A DNA stretch of 64,000 nucleotides from Chitinophaga pinensis. GTDB lineage: Bacteria > Bacteroidota > Bacteroidia > UBA4408. The DNA is taken from contig CAMAVS010000006.1 of assembly GCA_945861665.1 (NCBI GenBank), positions 62,001-126,000 on the forward strand, given 5' to 3'. Numbering within the stretch: position 1 is the first letter of the stretch; every line of letters begins with the position of its first letter. The translations under genes and the position numbers were made by a program. Below the pieces are notes generated by a model that saw only the letters and a program-made list of their open reading frames with translations, ran no database searches and was not told the DNA's origin. Shown here one piece after another: positions 50,563 to 61,302 of the stretch.

Positions 50563-51192
50563 TTAATTGCTTAATGTTTTTTCAATTTCCTTTATCGAAC
50601 TCTCTACTAACAGTAGGTTATTTGCATTCAGAACATCGTAAGTATTTATTTCTGAAGCCTTTACAACCTTTGCTTTGCTCAAATTTCGGGACGACAAATA
50701 TACATTATTATTTGAATCGGCAATGACTAACAATGTTTTTTTGTCAGAAAGCTTCAAATTATTCAATAATTCAATGTAATTCTTTGTTTTAGCTGTCTCA
50801 AAATTAAAGTCTTCCAACACAATAATATTTTTGTCTTTCGCCTTATAAGTAAGAGCCGATTGACGAGCTACTATTTTAAGTTTTTTATTCAACTTAAAGC
50901 TATAGTCACGCGGTTCAGGTCCAAATGCCCTGCCTCCACCTACTCTGGTTGGAGATTTAGCATTTCCAGCACGTGCGCCACCTGTTCCTTTTTGTTTCTT
51001 CAACTTTTTAGAACTTCCTGCAATCTCAGCTCTTTGCTTTGATTTGTGCGTTCCTTGACGTTTGTTCGCCAAATGCTGTTTTACATCTAAATAAACAGCG
51101 TGATCGTTGGGTTCGATACCAAATATGGCATCATCAAGTTTAACCTTTTTTGAGGTTTCCTTACCCTTTATATTTGTTATTACTAATTCCAT
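50563..51192 (-). CDS. rplD: 50S ribosomal protein L4
   Basis: The uL4 protein (209 aa from the ATG at 51192; the frame also runs to 51204) narrows the exit tunnel with its extended loop, visible as [20 protein letters not shown] and [20 protein letters not shown]. The chosen start ([10 protein letters not shown]) removes the overlap with rplC. Confidence 0.97.
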   Translation of the reverse strand: MELVITNIKGKETSKKVKLDDAIFGIEPNDHAVYLDVKQHLANKRQGTHKSKQRAEIAGSSKKLKKQKGTGGARAGNAKSPTRVGGGRAFGPEPRDYSFKLNKKLKIVARQSALTYKAKDKNIIVLEDFNFETAKTKNYIELLNNLKLSDKKTLLVIADSNNNVYLSSRNLSKAKVVKASEINTYDVLNANNLLLVESSIKEIEKTLSN

Positions 51193-51193
51193 T

Positions 51194-51811
51194 TTATTTC
51201 TCAACTATTACGTATGAACCTTTAGCACCAGGAATAGACCCTTTAACTACTAACACATTTTTTTCTACAATAACTTTTATCACCTCAAGGTTAATCGCTT
51301 TAACACGATCTCCACCCATACGGCCAGCCATACGCATACCTTTGAATACACGAGAAGGCCAAGAAGAAGCTCCCAAAGAACCCGGTGCTCTTAGTCGGTT
51401 ATGCTGACCGTGAGTTTGACCACCTACCCCTTGAAATCCGTGACGTTTAACAACACCTTGAAAACCTTTTCCTTTAGAAGTACCAATCACATCAACGAAA
51501 TCGCCTTCAGAGAATGCGTCAACTGTAACCGATTCACCTAAATTCTTATCGATTTCCAAATCCCTGAACTCAACTAATTTTCTCTTAGGAGTTGTGGATG
51601 ATTTAGCAAAATGACCTTTCATTGCAGCACTTGTGTTCTTCTCCTTCTTTTCATCAAAAGCAAGTTGAACTGCTACATAGCCGTCTTTTTCTAAGGTTTT
51701 TACTTGCGTAATAACGCAAGGACCAGCTTCGATAACTGTGCATGGTATACTTTTACCATTGGCACCAAATATACTGGTCATTCCTACTTTTTTACCTATT
51801 ATTCCAGACAT
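51194..51811 (-). CDS. rplC: 50S ribosomal protein L3
   Basis: The 205-residue uL3 reaches the peptidyl transferase centre. [34 protein letters not shown] and the [18 protein letters not shown] loop, which holds the glutamine methylated in many bacteria, are present. Confidence 0.98.
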   Translation of the reverse strand: MSGIIGKKVGMTSIFGANGKSIPCTVIEAGPCVITQVKTLEKDGYVAVQLAFDEKKEKNTSAAMKGHFAKSSTTPKRKLVEFRDLEIDKNLGESVTVDAFSEGDFVDVIGTSKGKGFQGVVKRHGFQGVGGQTHGQHNRLRAPGSLGASSWPSRVFKGMRMAGRMGGDRVKAINLEVIKVIVEKNVLVVKGSIPGAKGSYVIVEK

Positions 51812-51850
51812 TTTTTAATTATATAACTATTTAAAAATCAATATTTAAAA

Positions 51851-52159
51851 CTAAGGAACTTTAATTTCAACTTCAACACCACTTGGCAACTCTAATTTCA
51901 TCAAAGCGTCAACTGTTTTAGAGGTTGAACTGTATATATCCAACAATCTTTTGTAAGAAGCCAATTGAAATTGCTCTCTTGCTTTCTTGTTCACGTGCGG
52001 AGAACGCAATACTGTAAAAATTTTCTTGTTAGTAGGCAATGGAATTGGACCATTAACCACAGCACCTGTTGCTTTTACAGTTTTAACGATTTTCTCAGCA
52101 GATTTATCTACTAAATTATAATCGTAAGACTTCAATTTAATTCTAATTTTTTGGCTCAT
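51851..52159 (-). CDS. rpsJ: 30S ribosomal protein S10 (NusE)
   Basis: The 102-residue uS10 also acts as NusE in antitermination. It shows [40 protein letters not shown] and KKAREQF. It directly follows fusA, with no tuf gene between. Confidence 0.98.
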   Translation of the reverse strand: MSQKIRIKLKSYDYNLVDKSAEKIVKTVKATGAVVNGPIPLPTNKKIFTVLRSPHVNKKAREQFQLASYKRLLDIYSSTSKTVDALMKLELPSGVEVEIKVP

Positions 52160-52210
52160 TTTGTACTAATTTATTATTTGCAACTATTTAATAATCAATA
52201 ACCTAATGTA

Positions 52211-54325
52211 CTATGCTTTAACTTTACCTTTAACCTTTGAAATTACCTCATCAGCAATTCCTCTTGGCGCTTCAGAGTAGTGTGAAAACTCCATTGTTGA
52301 AGTTGCACGTCCTGAAGTTATGGTGCGCAACTGAGTTACATAACCAAACATTTCAGAAAGCGGAACTTTTGCTTTCACAACCTGAGCATTCCCTTTTGAG
52401 TCCATCCCTTCAATCTGACCTCTTCTTTTATTTAAATCCCCTACAACATCACCCATATTTTGCTCTGGAGTAATTACCTCTATTTTCATAATTGGCTCTA
52501 ACAATACGGGCTTACATTTTGGCAATGACTCACGGAAAGCTGTACGAGCACATATCTCAAAAGACAAGGCATCCGAATCCACATTGTGGTAGGAACCGTC
52601 AATTAAAGTAATTTTCAATGAATCCATAGGGTATCCAGCTAATACACCATTTACAAGTGCCGCACGGAAACCTTTTTCAACCGCAGGTATAAATTCACGC
52701 GGAATATTACCTCCGGTTATCTCGTTTTCAAATTGAAGAGAATCTTTTGCTACATCCCAATCTGCATCAACCGGTGATGCAATAAATTTAATATCAGCAA
52801 ATTTACCACGACCACCTGTTTGCTTTTTATACACTTCTCGGTGTTCAACAGTGCCATTTATAGTCTCTTTATAAGATACTTGTGGCGCTCCTTGATTAAC
52901 CTCCACCTTAAACTCTCTTCTTAAACGGTCAACAATAATTTCTAAATGCAATTCGCCCATACCACTAATAATGGTTTGGCCGCTATCTTCGTCCGTTTTA
53001 ACACGGAACGTAGGATCTTCTTCTGATAATTTATTCAATGCAATGCCCAACTTATCCATATCAGCCTGAGTTTTAGGCTCAACCGCAATACCGATAACCG
53101 GCTCAGGGAAATTCATAGCCTCCAATACTATTGGATGCTTTTCTTCGCACAAAGTGTCTCCGGTTCGTATGTCTTTAAATCCAACTGCTGCTCCAATATC
53201 TCCGGCCTCAATATATTCAATTGCATTTTGTTTGTTAGCGTGCATTTGGAAAATACGGGAAATACGTTCCTTGTTACCTGAACGAGTATTTAACACATAA
53301 GAACCTGCATCTAAGCGACCTGAATATACGCGAAAAAAAGCTAAACGTCCAACAAAAGGGTCGGTGGCAATTTTAAATGCTAATGCCGTGAAAGGCTCAG
53401 AAGCGTCTGGCTTTCTAACTACCTCAAGTTCTGTATCAGGGTTTATTCCAACAATATTATTCTTATCTAAAGGCGATGGCATCAATTCCATTACCAAATC
53501 CAGCATTGTTTGTACTCCTTTATTTTTAAAAGCTGATCCGCAAAGCATAGGAACCACTTTATTGTGGATACACGCTTGGCGCAATGCAACTAAAACCTCA
53601 GCTTCTGTTATTGAATTTGGATCTTCGAAGAATTTCTCCATCAATTTATCGTCAAATTCTGCAATAGCTTCTAATAATTTACCTCTCCACTCCAACACAT
53701 CCTCTTTCATATCATCCGGAATAGGCACTTCTTTAAAAGTCATTCCTTTATCTTCCTCATTCCAAACTATTGCTTTATTATTAATTAAGTCAACAACACC
53801 TATAAAATGTTCCTCAGCTCCAATAGGTAATTGTAATGGTAATGGATTACCTCCCAATACTTCTTTCACTTGTTTCACAACATTTAAGAAGTCGGCACCT
53901 GAGCGATCCATTTTATTCACAAAACCCAAACGGGTTACATTGTAGTTATTAGCTAAACGCCAGTTAGTCTCTGATTGAGGCTCAACACCATCAACAGCAG
54001 AAAACAAGAATACTAATCCATCCAATACACGCAACGAACGATTTACCTCAACTGTAAAGTCAACGTGTCCTGGTGTATCAATAATATTAATTTTATAGTT
54101 ATTACCTCGATAATCCCAAAAACAAGTGGTGGCTGCAGAAGTGATTGTTATACCTCTTTCCTGCTCTTGCACCATCCAGTCCATAGTTGCTGCACCATCA
54201 TGCACCTCGCCTATTTTGTGATTTACGCCTGTATAATATAGAATACGTTCAGTACAGGTAGTTTTACCTGCATCTATATGTGCTGCAATCCCAATATTTC
54301 TTGTATATCTTAAATCTTGTGCCAT
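52211..54325 (-). CDS. fusA: Translation elongation factor G
   Basis: The 704-residue GTPase that drives translocation. G1 [14 protein letters not shown]2 [11 protein letters not shown]3 DTPGHVDFT and G4 NKMD are all visible in domain I. Domains II-V follow, with domain IV around GGRGKFADI and the C-terminal [18 protein letters not shown]. Length and motifs are those of the canonical factor. It is the third gene of the cluster, between rpsG and rpsJ. Confidence 0.99.
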   Translation of the reverse strand: MAQDLRYTRNIGIAAHIDAGKTTCTERILYYTGVNHKIGEVHDGAATMDWMVQEQERGITITSAATTCFWDYRGNNYKINIIDTPGHVDFTVEVNRSLRVLDGLVFLFSAVDGVEPQSETNWRLANNYNVTRLGFVNKMDRSGADFLNVVKQVKEVLGGNPLPLQLPIGAEEHFIGVVDLINNKAIVWNEEDKGMTFKEVPIPDDMKEDVLEWRGKLLEAIAEFDDKLMEKFFEDPNSITEAEVLVALRQACIHNKVVPMLCGSAFKNKGVQTMLDLVMELMPSPLDKNNIVGINPDTELEVVRKPDASEPFTALAFKIATDPFVGRLAFFRVYSGRLDAGSYVLNTRSGNKERISRIFQMHANKQNAIEYIEAGDIGAAVGFKDIRTGDTLCEEKHPIVLEAMNFPEPVIGIAVEPKTQADMDKLGIALNKLSEEDPTFRVKTDEDSGQTIISGMGELHLEIIVDRLRREFKVEVNQGAPQVSYKETINGTVEHREVYKKQTGGRGKFADIKFIASPVDADWDVAKDSLQFENEITGGNIPREFIPAVEKGFRAALVNGVLAGYPMDSLKITLIDGSYHNVDSDALSFEICARTAFRESLPKCKPVLLEPIMKIEVITPEQNMGDVVGDLNKRRGQIEGMDSKGNAQVVKAKVPLSEMFGYVTQLRTITSGRATSTMEFSHYSEAPRGIADEVISKVKGKVKA

Positions 54326-54346
54326 TAGTATGGAATATCCTTAAAA

Positions 54347-54823
54347 TTAAAATCTAAAGTGAGAGAATGCTTTGTTCGCCTCAGCCATTCTGTGTGTATC
54401 TTCCTTCTTTTTATGTGCAGCACCTTCTTCTTTAGCAGCTGCTGTAATCTCACCTGCTAATTTCATTGCCATTGACTTCTCATTTCTTCTTCTAGAATAT
54501 TCAATCATCCATTTAATAGCCATTGCTACTTTTCTTTCAGGACGAATTTCTATTGGAATTTGAAAGGTAGCACCACCTACTCTTCTACTTTTAACCTCTA
54601 CTTGCGGTGTTATGTTTGTGAGTGCTTTTTTAAATACATCCAATCCTGAAACACCTGCTTCTTCATTTCTCTTCCCAACTACTTCAATTGCATCATAGAA
54701 AGTATTGTACGCTGTACTTTTCTTTCCATCATACATTAAGTTGTTTACAAAACGGGTAACCAAAACATCATTAAATTTTGGATCCGGAAGTATGATTCGT
54801 TTCTTGGGGGTTGATTTTCTCAT
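54347..54823 (-). CDS. rpsG: 30S ribosomal protein S7
   Basis: The 158-residue uS7 nucleates the 30S head. The signatures [25 protein letters not shown] and [17 protein letters not shown] are intact. Confidence 0.98.
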   Translation of the reverse strand: MRKSTPKKRIILPDPKFNDVLVTRFVNNLMYDGKKSTAYNTFYDAIEVVGKRNEEAGVSGLDVFKKALTNITPQVEVKSRRVGGATFQIPIEIRPERKVAMAIKWMIEYSRRRNEKSMAMKLAGEITAAAKEEGAAHKKKEDTHRMAEANKAFSHFRF

Positions 54824-54838
54824 TGTAAATACTGTTTA

Positions 54839-55249
54839 TTATTTCTTCTTTTTAGCTGTTGCTGCTGCTGCTGACCCTGCCTTTGGTTTCTTGGTTCCGT
54901 ATTTTGAACGTCTTTGATTTCTTCCTTCCACACCTGCAGTGTCTAATGTTCCACGAACAATGTGGTAACGAACACCAGGTAAATCTTTCACCCTACCGCC
55001 TCTAATTAAAACAATCGAGTGCTCTTGAAGGTTGTGTCCTTCTCCCGGTATATAGGCGTTCACTTCCTTTGTGTTGGTTAGCCTCACCCTTGCAACCTTA
55101 CGCATAGCGGAATTCGGTTTTTTAGGAGTAGTTGTGTACACACGCGTACACACGCCTCTGCGCTGTGGACAAGAATCCAAGGCAGCCGACTTACTTTTGT
55201 TTGACGCTTTTAAGCGACCTTTACGAACTAATTGTTGTATAGTAGGCAT
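54839..55249 (-). CDS. rpsL: 30S ribosomal protein S12
   Basis: The 136-residue uS12 of the decoding centre is the first gene of the cluster. [18 protein letters not shown] (Lys43, Lys44) and [13 protein letters not shown] (Lys88) carry the lysines whose substitution confers streptomycin resistance, so the predicted state is wild type. A short Ala/Lys-rich tail ([11 protein letters not shown]) extends past the usual end. A promoter pair lies 70-100 bases upstream. Confidence 0.98.
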   Translation of the reverse strand: MPTIQQLVRKGRLKASNKSKSAALDSCPQRRGVCTRVYTTTPKKPNSAMRKVARVRLTNTKEVNAYIPGEGHNLQEHSIVLIRGGRVKDLPGVRYHIVRGTLDTAGVEGRNQRRSKYGTKKPKAGSAAAATAKKKK

Positions 55250-55317
55250 CTAAAACTATTGATTTTATTGATATTTTATGTATATTTTATTATTAAAACT
55301 CCTATTTTTAGGGAGGG

Positions 55318-55347
55318 CAAAGGTAATAAAATTTCCTTAACTACAAT
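55318..55347 (-). promoter_or_regulatory. Promoter of the ribosomal supercluster
   Basis: On the minus strand ATTG is followed after 18 bases by TACCTTTG (55318-55325), an exact TAnnTTTG box. The leader to the rpsL ATG at 55249 would be about 60 bases and contains a short CTCC/GGAG hairpin. I found no equally good promoter within the cluster, which suggests one long transcript. Confidence 0.6.
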
Positions 55348-55468
55348 AAATAGTTCCAAAATATTTTTATTGAACATAAACTATTGAATACCAATCGTAA
55401 AAAAAATGAGGCAAATTTCAAGGGTGGTTAAAATCGTCCTTAATCTCCTTAATTTTTAGTTCTAAAAT

Positions 55469-55476
55469 GTACCTTT
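55469..55476 (+). promoter_or_regulatory. -7 promoter element overlapping the first ATG of the LTA-synthase-like gene
   Basis: TACCTTTG matches TAnnTTTG exactly and overlaps the in-frame ATG at 55467. The same context (box then GCCGAATTAAAA) precedes the ATG of the P460 gene at 27462. It argues that translation begins downstream, at the TTG at 55497. Confidence 0.5.
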
Positions 55477-55496
55477 GCCGAATTAAAAAAAAGCAT

Positions 55497-57392
55497 TTGG
55501 ATACCAAAAAACATTATTCGTATAAAAACATATTGCTTTATGTAGCAAAACTTTTCGTTTTTTTGCTTTTGATTTTTGCTATGAATAGGCTATTATTCTT
55601 GACATACAACATTTCGAGCGTATGGAAAAATGGCCTCGAACAAATTCTTTTGTCTTTTTATAAAGGCTTACGACTTGATATTTCATCGGCATCCTACATT
55701 TTAATTATACCCATTTTTCTATTTTTCATTCAATCGTTAGTGGAATTGAGAGCCATAAATTGGATAAGCAAGTATTATTTTTTTCTGATACTTTTTGTAA
55801 TGTCGGCAATTACATCATTTGAATTAGGGCTTTATGACGATTGGGGTTCCAAATTAAACTACAAAGCCTTATCCTATTTGGCACATCCAAGCGAAGTTAT
55901 AAAAACAGCTTCAGTAAAAATCACAATAATTTCAGTACTTTTTTTCGCAGTTCAGCTCTTTTTGTCACTACTTTTTTACAAACGATATGTGTATACTGAA
56001 TTCATAGGCTTGAAACGAAATTGGTTCTTCCCCTTGCCCTTTCTCATTTTAGGAGAAGGTTTTATGCTTATGGGATTAAGAGGAGGCATCCAACAAATAC
56101 CGGTTAGTTTAGGAGCTGCGTATTATTCAAAAAGCAATGATTTAAACTCAGCATCAATGAATTCCTTTTGGTACTGCATGAACAGTATTTATCAAAATAA
56201 AAAATTCGGAAACAATGTAAATCCTTACAATTACTACAGTCCTTCCGAAGCTAAAGCAACCAGCAAGTATTTACACAGTATTGCAAAAGACACAACTATA
56301 AGTGTTATAAATAGTAGCAGTCCGAATATTGTATTAATTATTTTAGAGAGCTGGACAGATCAGTTAATTGAATCGTTGGGAGGTGAAAAAGGCATTACTC
56401 CTAACTTTGACAGATTAAGCAAAGAAGGCATTGTGTTTAGTAATTTGTATGCTTCGGGCGAACGCTCCAACCAGGGAATGAATTGCATTTTTAGTGGTTT
56501 TCCTGCACAGCCAACAGTTGTATTAATATCCCAATCGGATAAATTCCAGAAACAACCTTTTTTAGTAAACCCTTTTCACGACAAAGGTTATCAAACATCC
56601 TTTAGTTTTGGTGGCGACCTTAACTATGGTAATATAAAAGGCTATTTTATGTACAATAAGTTTGATGAAGTCCAAGACGAAGCTTATTTTTCATCCAAAG
56701 GGTATCCTCAAGGAAAGCTAGGAATACATGATGAGTTTATGTTATCTGAATTAATGGATAAATGCAATTCGAGCAAGGCCCCCTTTTTCAATTGCTTGTT
56801 TACCTTAAGCAGTCATTCGCCCTACGACCAACCATTACAAGGCTCATTAAAAGATAAAATTTTAGCGGAATATCCTTTTTTATGTTCTGCAAACTATACT
56901 GATAAATGCTTAGGCGACTTTTTTCAGAAAGCAAAAAAACAAACTTGGTACAAAAACACGTTGTTTGTTTTAGTTGCTGATCACGGACACATTACTTCCT
57001 TAGATAACGATGCAAAGGGATTGAAAATACACCATTGTCCGATGTTATGGTTAGGCGATGTTATAAAACCCGAATTCAGAGGTTATAAACACGATAAAAT
57101 AGCTTCGCAAAACGACCTTGCCTCTACTCTATTGGCACAGTTAAATATGGACAAGTCGGCATTTAAATGGAGTAAGAATTTGCTTAATCCTTATACAAAA
57201 GAGTTTGCTTATGTAACCAATAGTTTTCCTGATGGTTGGGGTTTTATTACACCCAATAACAGATATATGTACGAATGCCAAAACAACAGTTTTTATTTGA
57301 AAAACTTCGCCTCTGTTGCCGATTCCTTGAAATACTTAAAGGAAGGAAAATGCTATATGCAGCAATCTTTTCAGGAATATTTAGATTACTAA
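55497..57392 (+). CDS. LTA synthase-like membrane sulfatase/phosphoglycerol transferase
   Basis: From the TTG at 55497 the product has 631 residues: five predicted N-terminal membrane helices, then an extracytoplasmic alkaline-phosphatase/sulfatase-type domain beginning SSPNIVLIILESW. The nucleophile region reads YASGERSNQGMNCIFSGFPAQP, with Ser where Gram-positive LtaS has Thr, and the metal site VADHGH is near residue 495. The family transfers phosphoglycerol or phosphoethanolamine to envelope polymers or lipids. The ATG at 55467 lies inside the likely promoter, so the N-terminus MDTKKHYSY is preferred. The substrate in this Gram-negative is unknown. Confidence 0.85.
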   Translation: MDTKKHYSYKNILLYVAKLFVFLLLIFAMNRLLFLTYNISSVWKNGLEQILLSFYKGLRLDISSASYILIIPIFLFFIQSLVELRAINWISKYYFFLILFVMSAITSFELGLYDDWGSKLNYKALSYLAHPSEVIKTASVKITIISVLFFAVQLFLSLLFYKRYVYTEFIGLKRNWFFPLPFLILGEGFMLMGLRGGIQQIPVSLGAAYYSKSNDLNSASMNSFWYCMNSIYQNKKFGNNVNPYNYYSPSEAKATSKYLHSIAKDTTISVINSSSPNIVLIILESWTDQLIESLGGEKGITPNFDRLSKEGIVFSNLYASGERSNQGMNCIFSGFPAQPTVVLISQSDKFQKQPFLVNPFHDKGYQTSFSFGGDLNYGNIKGYFMYNKFDEVQDEAYFSSKGYPQGKLGIHDEFMLSELMDKCNSSKAPFFNCLFTLSSHSPYDQPLQGSLKDKILAEYPFLCSANYTDKCLGDFFQKAKKQTWYKNTLFVLVADHGHITSLDNDAKGLKIHHCPMLWLGDVIKPEFRGYKHDKIASQNDLASTLLAQLNMDKSAFKWSKNLLNPYTKEFAYVTNSFPDGWGFITPNNRYMYECQNNSFYLKNFASVADSLKYLKEGKCYMQQSFQEYLDY

Positions 57393-57425
57393 AAACAGTA
57401 AAGCTTAGTGAATACTACGCTTAGG

Positions 57426-59495
57426 TTATGATACAACCTTAACCGTTGGCTTATTTCTCCAAAACCTAAGCAATAATAACTCTGCAGCTAAAAATAATAA
57501 TACAAGCAATATACATAGCTTCCAAAGTGATTTCCCTTGTCCTGCTTCTTTGAGTGTTGTCGTAATGTCTTTCCCCTTGAATTCCAAGACAGAAAAATTG
57601 GTATAGCCCTCTTTTTCATATTGCCCTTGAAGTTCAGATGCAGTATAACAAGCCAGTTCCGATTCCTTACGATCGTAATTAAAGCCCAATCCCCTTATTG
57701 AATCGGTATTGGAGGACAATAAATAATTACCCGCCAAACTAAGTTGATTGTGCAGCATCATTACCGTATTCGATTCTATTAGCTTTGCTTCGGGTACTAA
57801 ATCGAAAGTGGATGTAAGTGAACGAATATGCAATACATTATCACCTGTAAGTTTCAGATTGGACACTTCAACCGAATTATCCTTGCCAATGGTATAAAAC
57901 AAATTGGATTGCGGGATACTAAAAAGTGCCATTTTATATAAAGTAGGAACAAACACCGCGTGCTTTACCAAGTTACTAAATTCAGTATTCAATGGTATAG
58001 ATGACAGATATACTATTCCTTTTCCGGATGTATATTTTGCCATAAACACATCTCCATTGTGCAATTTAATTAGGTATTCCTCTTTTGAACGGTTGTTTTT
58101 AGTGATGGTATAATGTGAAAAAACAGCCGGTAAATCCATATTCTCGGGAATTTTCGAGAATACATCCGAATACAAAGGATGTTTTAAGTTAATTCCCTCA
58201 GCCTTTGTATTTACTGTATCTATTGCTGTAAAGTAATTAGCACCCAATGAACTTAATAAATTTTGGTATGAATTAATATCGGCTGTTACTGATGGGAAAA
58301 CCAGCAAACTACCTCCATTACTTACATAGCGCTTTAATTCCTGTGCTAAACCACTTGAGATGTTATTGATTTCATTCAGCACTACAAAATTAAACAACGG
58401 TAAAGCCGAATAATCAATGGCCTTTTCACTTATATTGCTGTATTTAAAAAAGGCATCGTTGCCAAACAATGAATTCAAATAGGGACTTTCCTCTTGTCCG
58501 TTTATAGCCAACACCTTTATACTTCCCGCTACATCAAAAGTAAAATAAAATTTATCATCATACACAATAGGATAATCGCTCAACTCAACACTTGCAAAGT
58601 GAATACCCGATTCCTTACAGGTGAAATTTATTTTTGTGGTAATGGTTTCACCGGCTGCAATATTAAAACTAGACACAGCTTTCTGCACATTGTTAATACT
58701 CAGTTTCAAAGGTACATTCTCTATTTCCTTATCGGATGAATTGCGTACACGAACCATTAACTCCTCTACCTTGTTTATTTGTCGTGCAGGGGTTGCAAAC
58801 CAACAAGAGTCAATATACAAGTTTACCTCCTTGTTTACGATACCCGGAACCAAATATACATTTGCCGAAGTATCATTGGAAAGTGTTGAAACATTAGTAA
58901 TGCTCTTTTGAAAATCGGAAACAATAAAAACATCTTTTACTTTACAGTTACTACTTGTAAGCATATCTTGCTGACGAGAAAAGGTTTCCGACACTTTCTT
59001 AACCGCAGGCGAAACCTTAATTTCCTTTACCCTTTCTAGGAACTCTTCTCGGTTTATCCAACGTTGGTGCTTGCCTTCAAAATCGTTTGTGAGAATATTG
59101 AACTTATCCGATGGCTTATAGGCAGCAGCAATGGCAATGGCATTCCTTTTTGCTTCTTCGAGCAAGGTTCCGGTTTTACCTGTTGCATCCATACTAAAGG
59201 AATTATCGATGTAAATACTTACAGCCTTTTGTGTATTGTTTACCGCTTTATTATTCACAGGTAAATAAGGTTGTGCAAAGGCAAATACCAGGAATGATAT
59301 GGCTAGTATGCGCATCAACAATACCAACAAATGTTTTAATTTTGATTGAGATTGGGTATGCTGTTTTACCTCCTTTAAGAACTGAACATTGCTGAAATAA
59401 ACCGTTTTAAACTTTCTGAAATTGAATAAATGAATAAGAATTGGAACAGCAATGGCTGCAAGTGCAAATAAAAACGATGGACTTACGAATTTCAT
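57426..59495 (-). CDS. BatA/VWA-domain membrane protein
   Basis: A 689-residue protein starting MKFVSPSFLFALAAIAVPILIHLFNFRK, the BatA N-terminal signature with its first membrane helix. A second helix (LLVLLMRILAISFLVFAFAQPYL) is followed by a von Willebrand A-like domain (VSIYIDNSFSMD), a middle beta domain, a glutamine-amidotransferase-like fold region, and a C-terminal membrane helix (LCILLVLLFLAAELLLLRFW). VWA proteins of this type are linked to MoxR ATPase chaperone systems in Bacteroidota, but no MoxR gene is in the window. A TACTTTTG box lies 8 bases upstream of the ATG. Confidence 0.85.
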   Translation of the reverse strand: MKFVSPSFLFALAAIAVPILIHLFNFRKFKTVYFSNVQFLKEVKQHTQSQSKLKHLLVLLMRILAISFLVFAFAQPYLPVNNKAVNNTQKAVSIYIDNSFSMDATGKTGTLLEEAKRNAIAIAAAYKPSDKFNILTNDFEGKHQRWINREEFLERVKEIKVSPAVKKVSETFSRQQDMLTSSNCKVKDVFIVSDFQKSITNVSTLSNDTSANVYLVPGIVNKEVNLYIDSCWFATPARQINKVEELMVRVRNSSDKEIENVPLKLSINNVQKAVSSFNIAAGETITTKINFTCKESGIHFASVELSDYPIVYDDKFYFTFDVAGSIKVLAINGQEESPYLNSLFGNDAFFKYSNISEKAIDYSALPLFNFVVLNEINNISSGLAQELKRYVSNGGSLLVFPSVTADINSYQNLLSSLGANYFTAIDTVNTKAEGINLKHPLYSDVFSKIPENMDLPAVFSHYTITKNNRSKEEYLIKLHNGDVFMAKYTSGKGIVYLSSIPLNTEFSNLVKHAVFVPTLYKMALFSIPQSNLFYTIGKDNSVEVSNLKLTGDNVLHIRSLTSTFDLVPEAKLIESNTVMMLHNQLSLAGNYLLSSNTDSIRGLGFNYDRKESELACYTASELQGQYEKEGYTNFSVLEFKGKDITTTLKEAGQGKSLWKLCILLVLLFLAAELLLLRFWRNKPTVKVVS

Positions 59496-59503
59496 AGAAT
59501 GCT

Positions 59504-59511
59504 CAAAAGTA
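59504..59511 (-). promoter_or_regulatory. -7 promoter element of the BatA/VWA gene
   Basis: TACTTTTG on the minus strand matches TAnnTTTG and lies only 8 bases before the ATG at 59495, so the transcript would be nearly leaderless. Confidence 0.4.
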
Positions 59512-59580
59512 GCGTAAAAAAAGAAACGATATTGCTTTAGTAGAAAACAAATTTAAATATCAATTTTCTATCAAACACTA

Positions 59581-61263
59581 CTACTCCTTCACCAATTTGG
59601 ATACCATTTCCTTACCATCAGCAATAAGCCTTACAAAATAAACCCCTGTTTCACTATTTCGAATATCAATAAATTGAACACCATTATCGAAAACTTCATT
59701 TAATACAATTTCTCCCAAGGTATTGCAAATAATTACCTGCGCATTTGTGTTGAGCTCGATAGCAAAATAACCGTTGGAAGGGTTTGGATAAATCCGTATT
59801 GGGCTTAGCTTATTACTTTCTGCAATTCCAACTCCCGATTGGCTCATTTTATAAACAAAGCAATCGTAACTGCCTGCTGAAGTTAATGGAGCTACTCCGC
59901 CCGGATAAAAATCGGAGGTGTTTTGAAAAAAGCCTGAAGTATACACATTTCCCGAAGCGTCAACTGAAATGGAACGCGCTGCATCATCACCTATTCCTCC
60001 CACATTTATTACCCAAGCAAAATTTCCTGTAGCGTCTAGTTTTGATATAAAACCATCTTTTACACCTGCACAGTTTAGATTAACGGTTGCTGCACCAGGG
60101 TCGAAATCAACTGTATAATCATAAAAGCCTGTAAAATAAATACTGTTTGCAACATCAAGTGTGATTGCAAATCCATAAGCAGATGCGCTTCCACCTCCCA
60201 CATTTTTTACCCAAGCAAAATTACCGCTTGCATCCAATTTTAATACAAATGCATCGTACACACCTAGACTGCTAATATTCATTACAGCGGCACCTGGATC
60301 AAAATCAACTGTGCCTTGAAAAGAGCCTGCTATAAATACATTCCCCGAAACATCCAAAGCCATTCCATAGCCATTATCTGCACTCACTCCACCCAAACTT
60401 TTGGCCCATACAAAATTGCCGGAAGCATCTAGTTTTGATATAAATATATCCTCGGCAGCTAAGGAAGTTAAATTGAATGTTCCTGCATTGGGATCGAAAT
60501 CGGATGTGCTTTGAAAAGAGCCGGTGGTATAAACATTACCTGTGGCATCCACCACCATTGACTTTGAACCATCAAAAGCTGTTCCACCCATATTTTTTGC
60601 CCAGACAAAATTGCCCAAAGCATCTAATTTTGAAACAAACACATCATCGCTTCCTGCTGAAGTTAAATTTGTTGTTCCTGCACCCGGATCAAAGTCGCCT
60701 GAACCTTGAAAAGAACCAGCAGAATATACATTACCTGAGGCATCAACTTTAACCGACCAACTATTATCGGAGGCCATTCCACCCAATTGCTTTACCCAAA
60801 CAAAATTGCCCAAAGCATCTAATTTTAAAACAAAAATATCGTCCGAACCATAGGCTGTTAAAGCGTCTATACCGACACCCGGATTAAAATCCACTTGCCC
60901 TTGAAAGGAACCCGTAACATAAACATTAGCTGCAGCATCCACAAAAATGGCATTCCCGAAATCGTTTGAAAAATTGCCTATACTTTTTGCCCAGACAAAA
61001 TTGCCTGAGGCATCCAACTTCGAAATAAAAACATCAAAGCTACCGATGGGTGCTAAATTGCTTGTTCCCGCCCCTGGATCGAAATCGCATACTCCATTAT
61101 AATTCCCTATAGTGTACACATTACCCGATGCATCAATGGCTGAAGCACGTGGAATATCGGCCGATGCCCCACCCATACCTTTTACCCATTGGAACGTGAG
61201 TTGTTGGGCGGTTATGAACCCTATAGATAAAAAGTAAAGAATGAGAGGTATAAGTTTTTTCAT
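59581..61263 (-). CDS. SBBP-repeat T9SS surface protein
   Basis: A 560-residue exported protein with a signal peptide (MKKLIPLILYFLSIGFITAQ). About nine SBBP-type beta-propeller repeats of roughly 50 residues follow, each with variants of DASGNVYTTGSFQ, DFDPGAGT and FVSKLDALGNFVWAK. A C-terminal T9SS type-A domain begins IRIYPNPSNGYFAIE and ends VSKLVKE. Such propellers are probable binding scaffolds at the cell surface; no enzyme motif is visible. It is 39 bases downstream of the propeller/SpoIIE gene on the same strand and could be cotranscribed with it. Confidence 0.85.
   Translation of the reverse strand: MKKLIPLILYFLSIGFITAQQLTFQWVKGMGGASADIPRASAIDASGNVYTIGNYNGVCDFDPGAGTSNLAPIGSFDVFISKLDASGNFVWAKSIGNFSNDFGNAIFVDAAANVYVTGSFQGQVDFNPGVGIDALTAYGSDDIFVLKLDALGNFVWVKQLGGMASDNSWSVKVDASGNVYSAGSFQGSGDFDPGAGTTNLTSAGSDDVFVSKLDALGNFVWAKNMGGTAFDGSKSMVVDATGNVYTTGSFQSTSDFDPNAGTFNLTSLAAEDIFISKLDASGNFVWAKSLGGVSADNGYGMALDVSGNVFIAGSFQGTVDFDPGAAVMNISSLGVYDAFVLKLDASGNFAWVKNVGGGSASAYGFAITLDVANSIYFTGFYDYTVDFDPGAATVNLNCAGVKDGFISKLDATGNFAWVINVGGIGDDAARSISVDASGNVYTSGFFQNTSDFYPGGVAPLTSAGSYDCFVYKMSQSGVGIAESNKLSPIRIYPNPSNGYFAIELNTNAQVIICNTLGEIVLNEVFDNGVQFIDIRNSETGVYFVRLIADGKEMVSKLVKE
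59960..61160 (-). repeat. Tandem ~150-base SBBP coding repeats
   Basis: Successive units of about 150 bases encode the same 50-residue propeller blade. Copies share stretches such as the codons for KLDA.GNFVWAK and GSDDVF almost exactly, which points to fairly recent duplication or gene conversion within the array. Confidence 0.6.
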
Positions 61264-61302
61264 TGATATTATATTTGAAGTATTTTTACCTCAAAATAAT
61301 TT

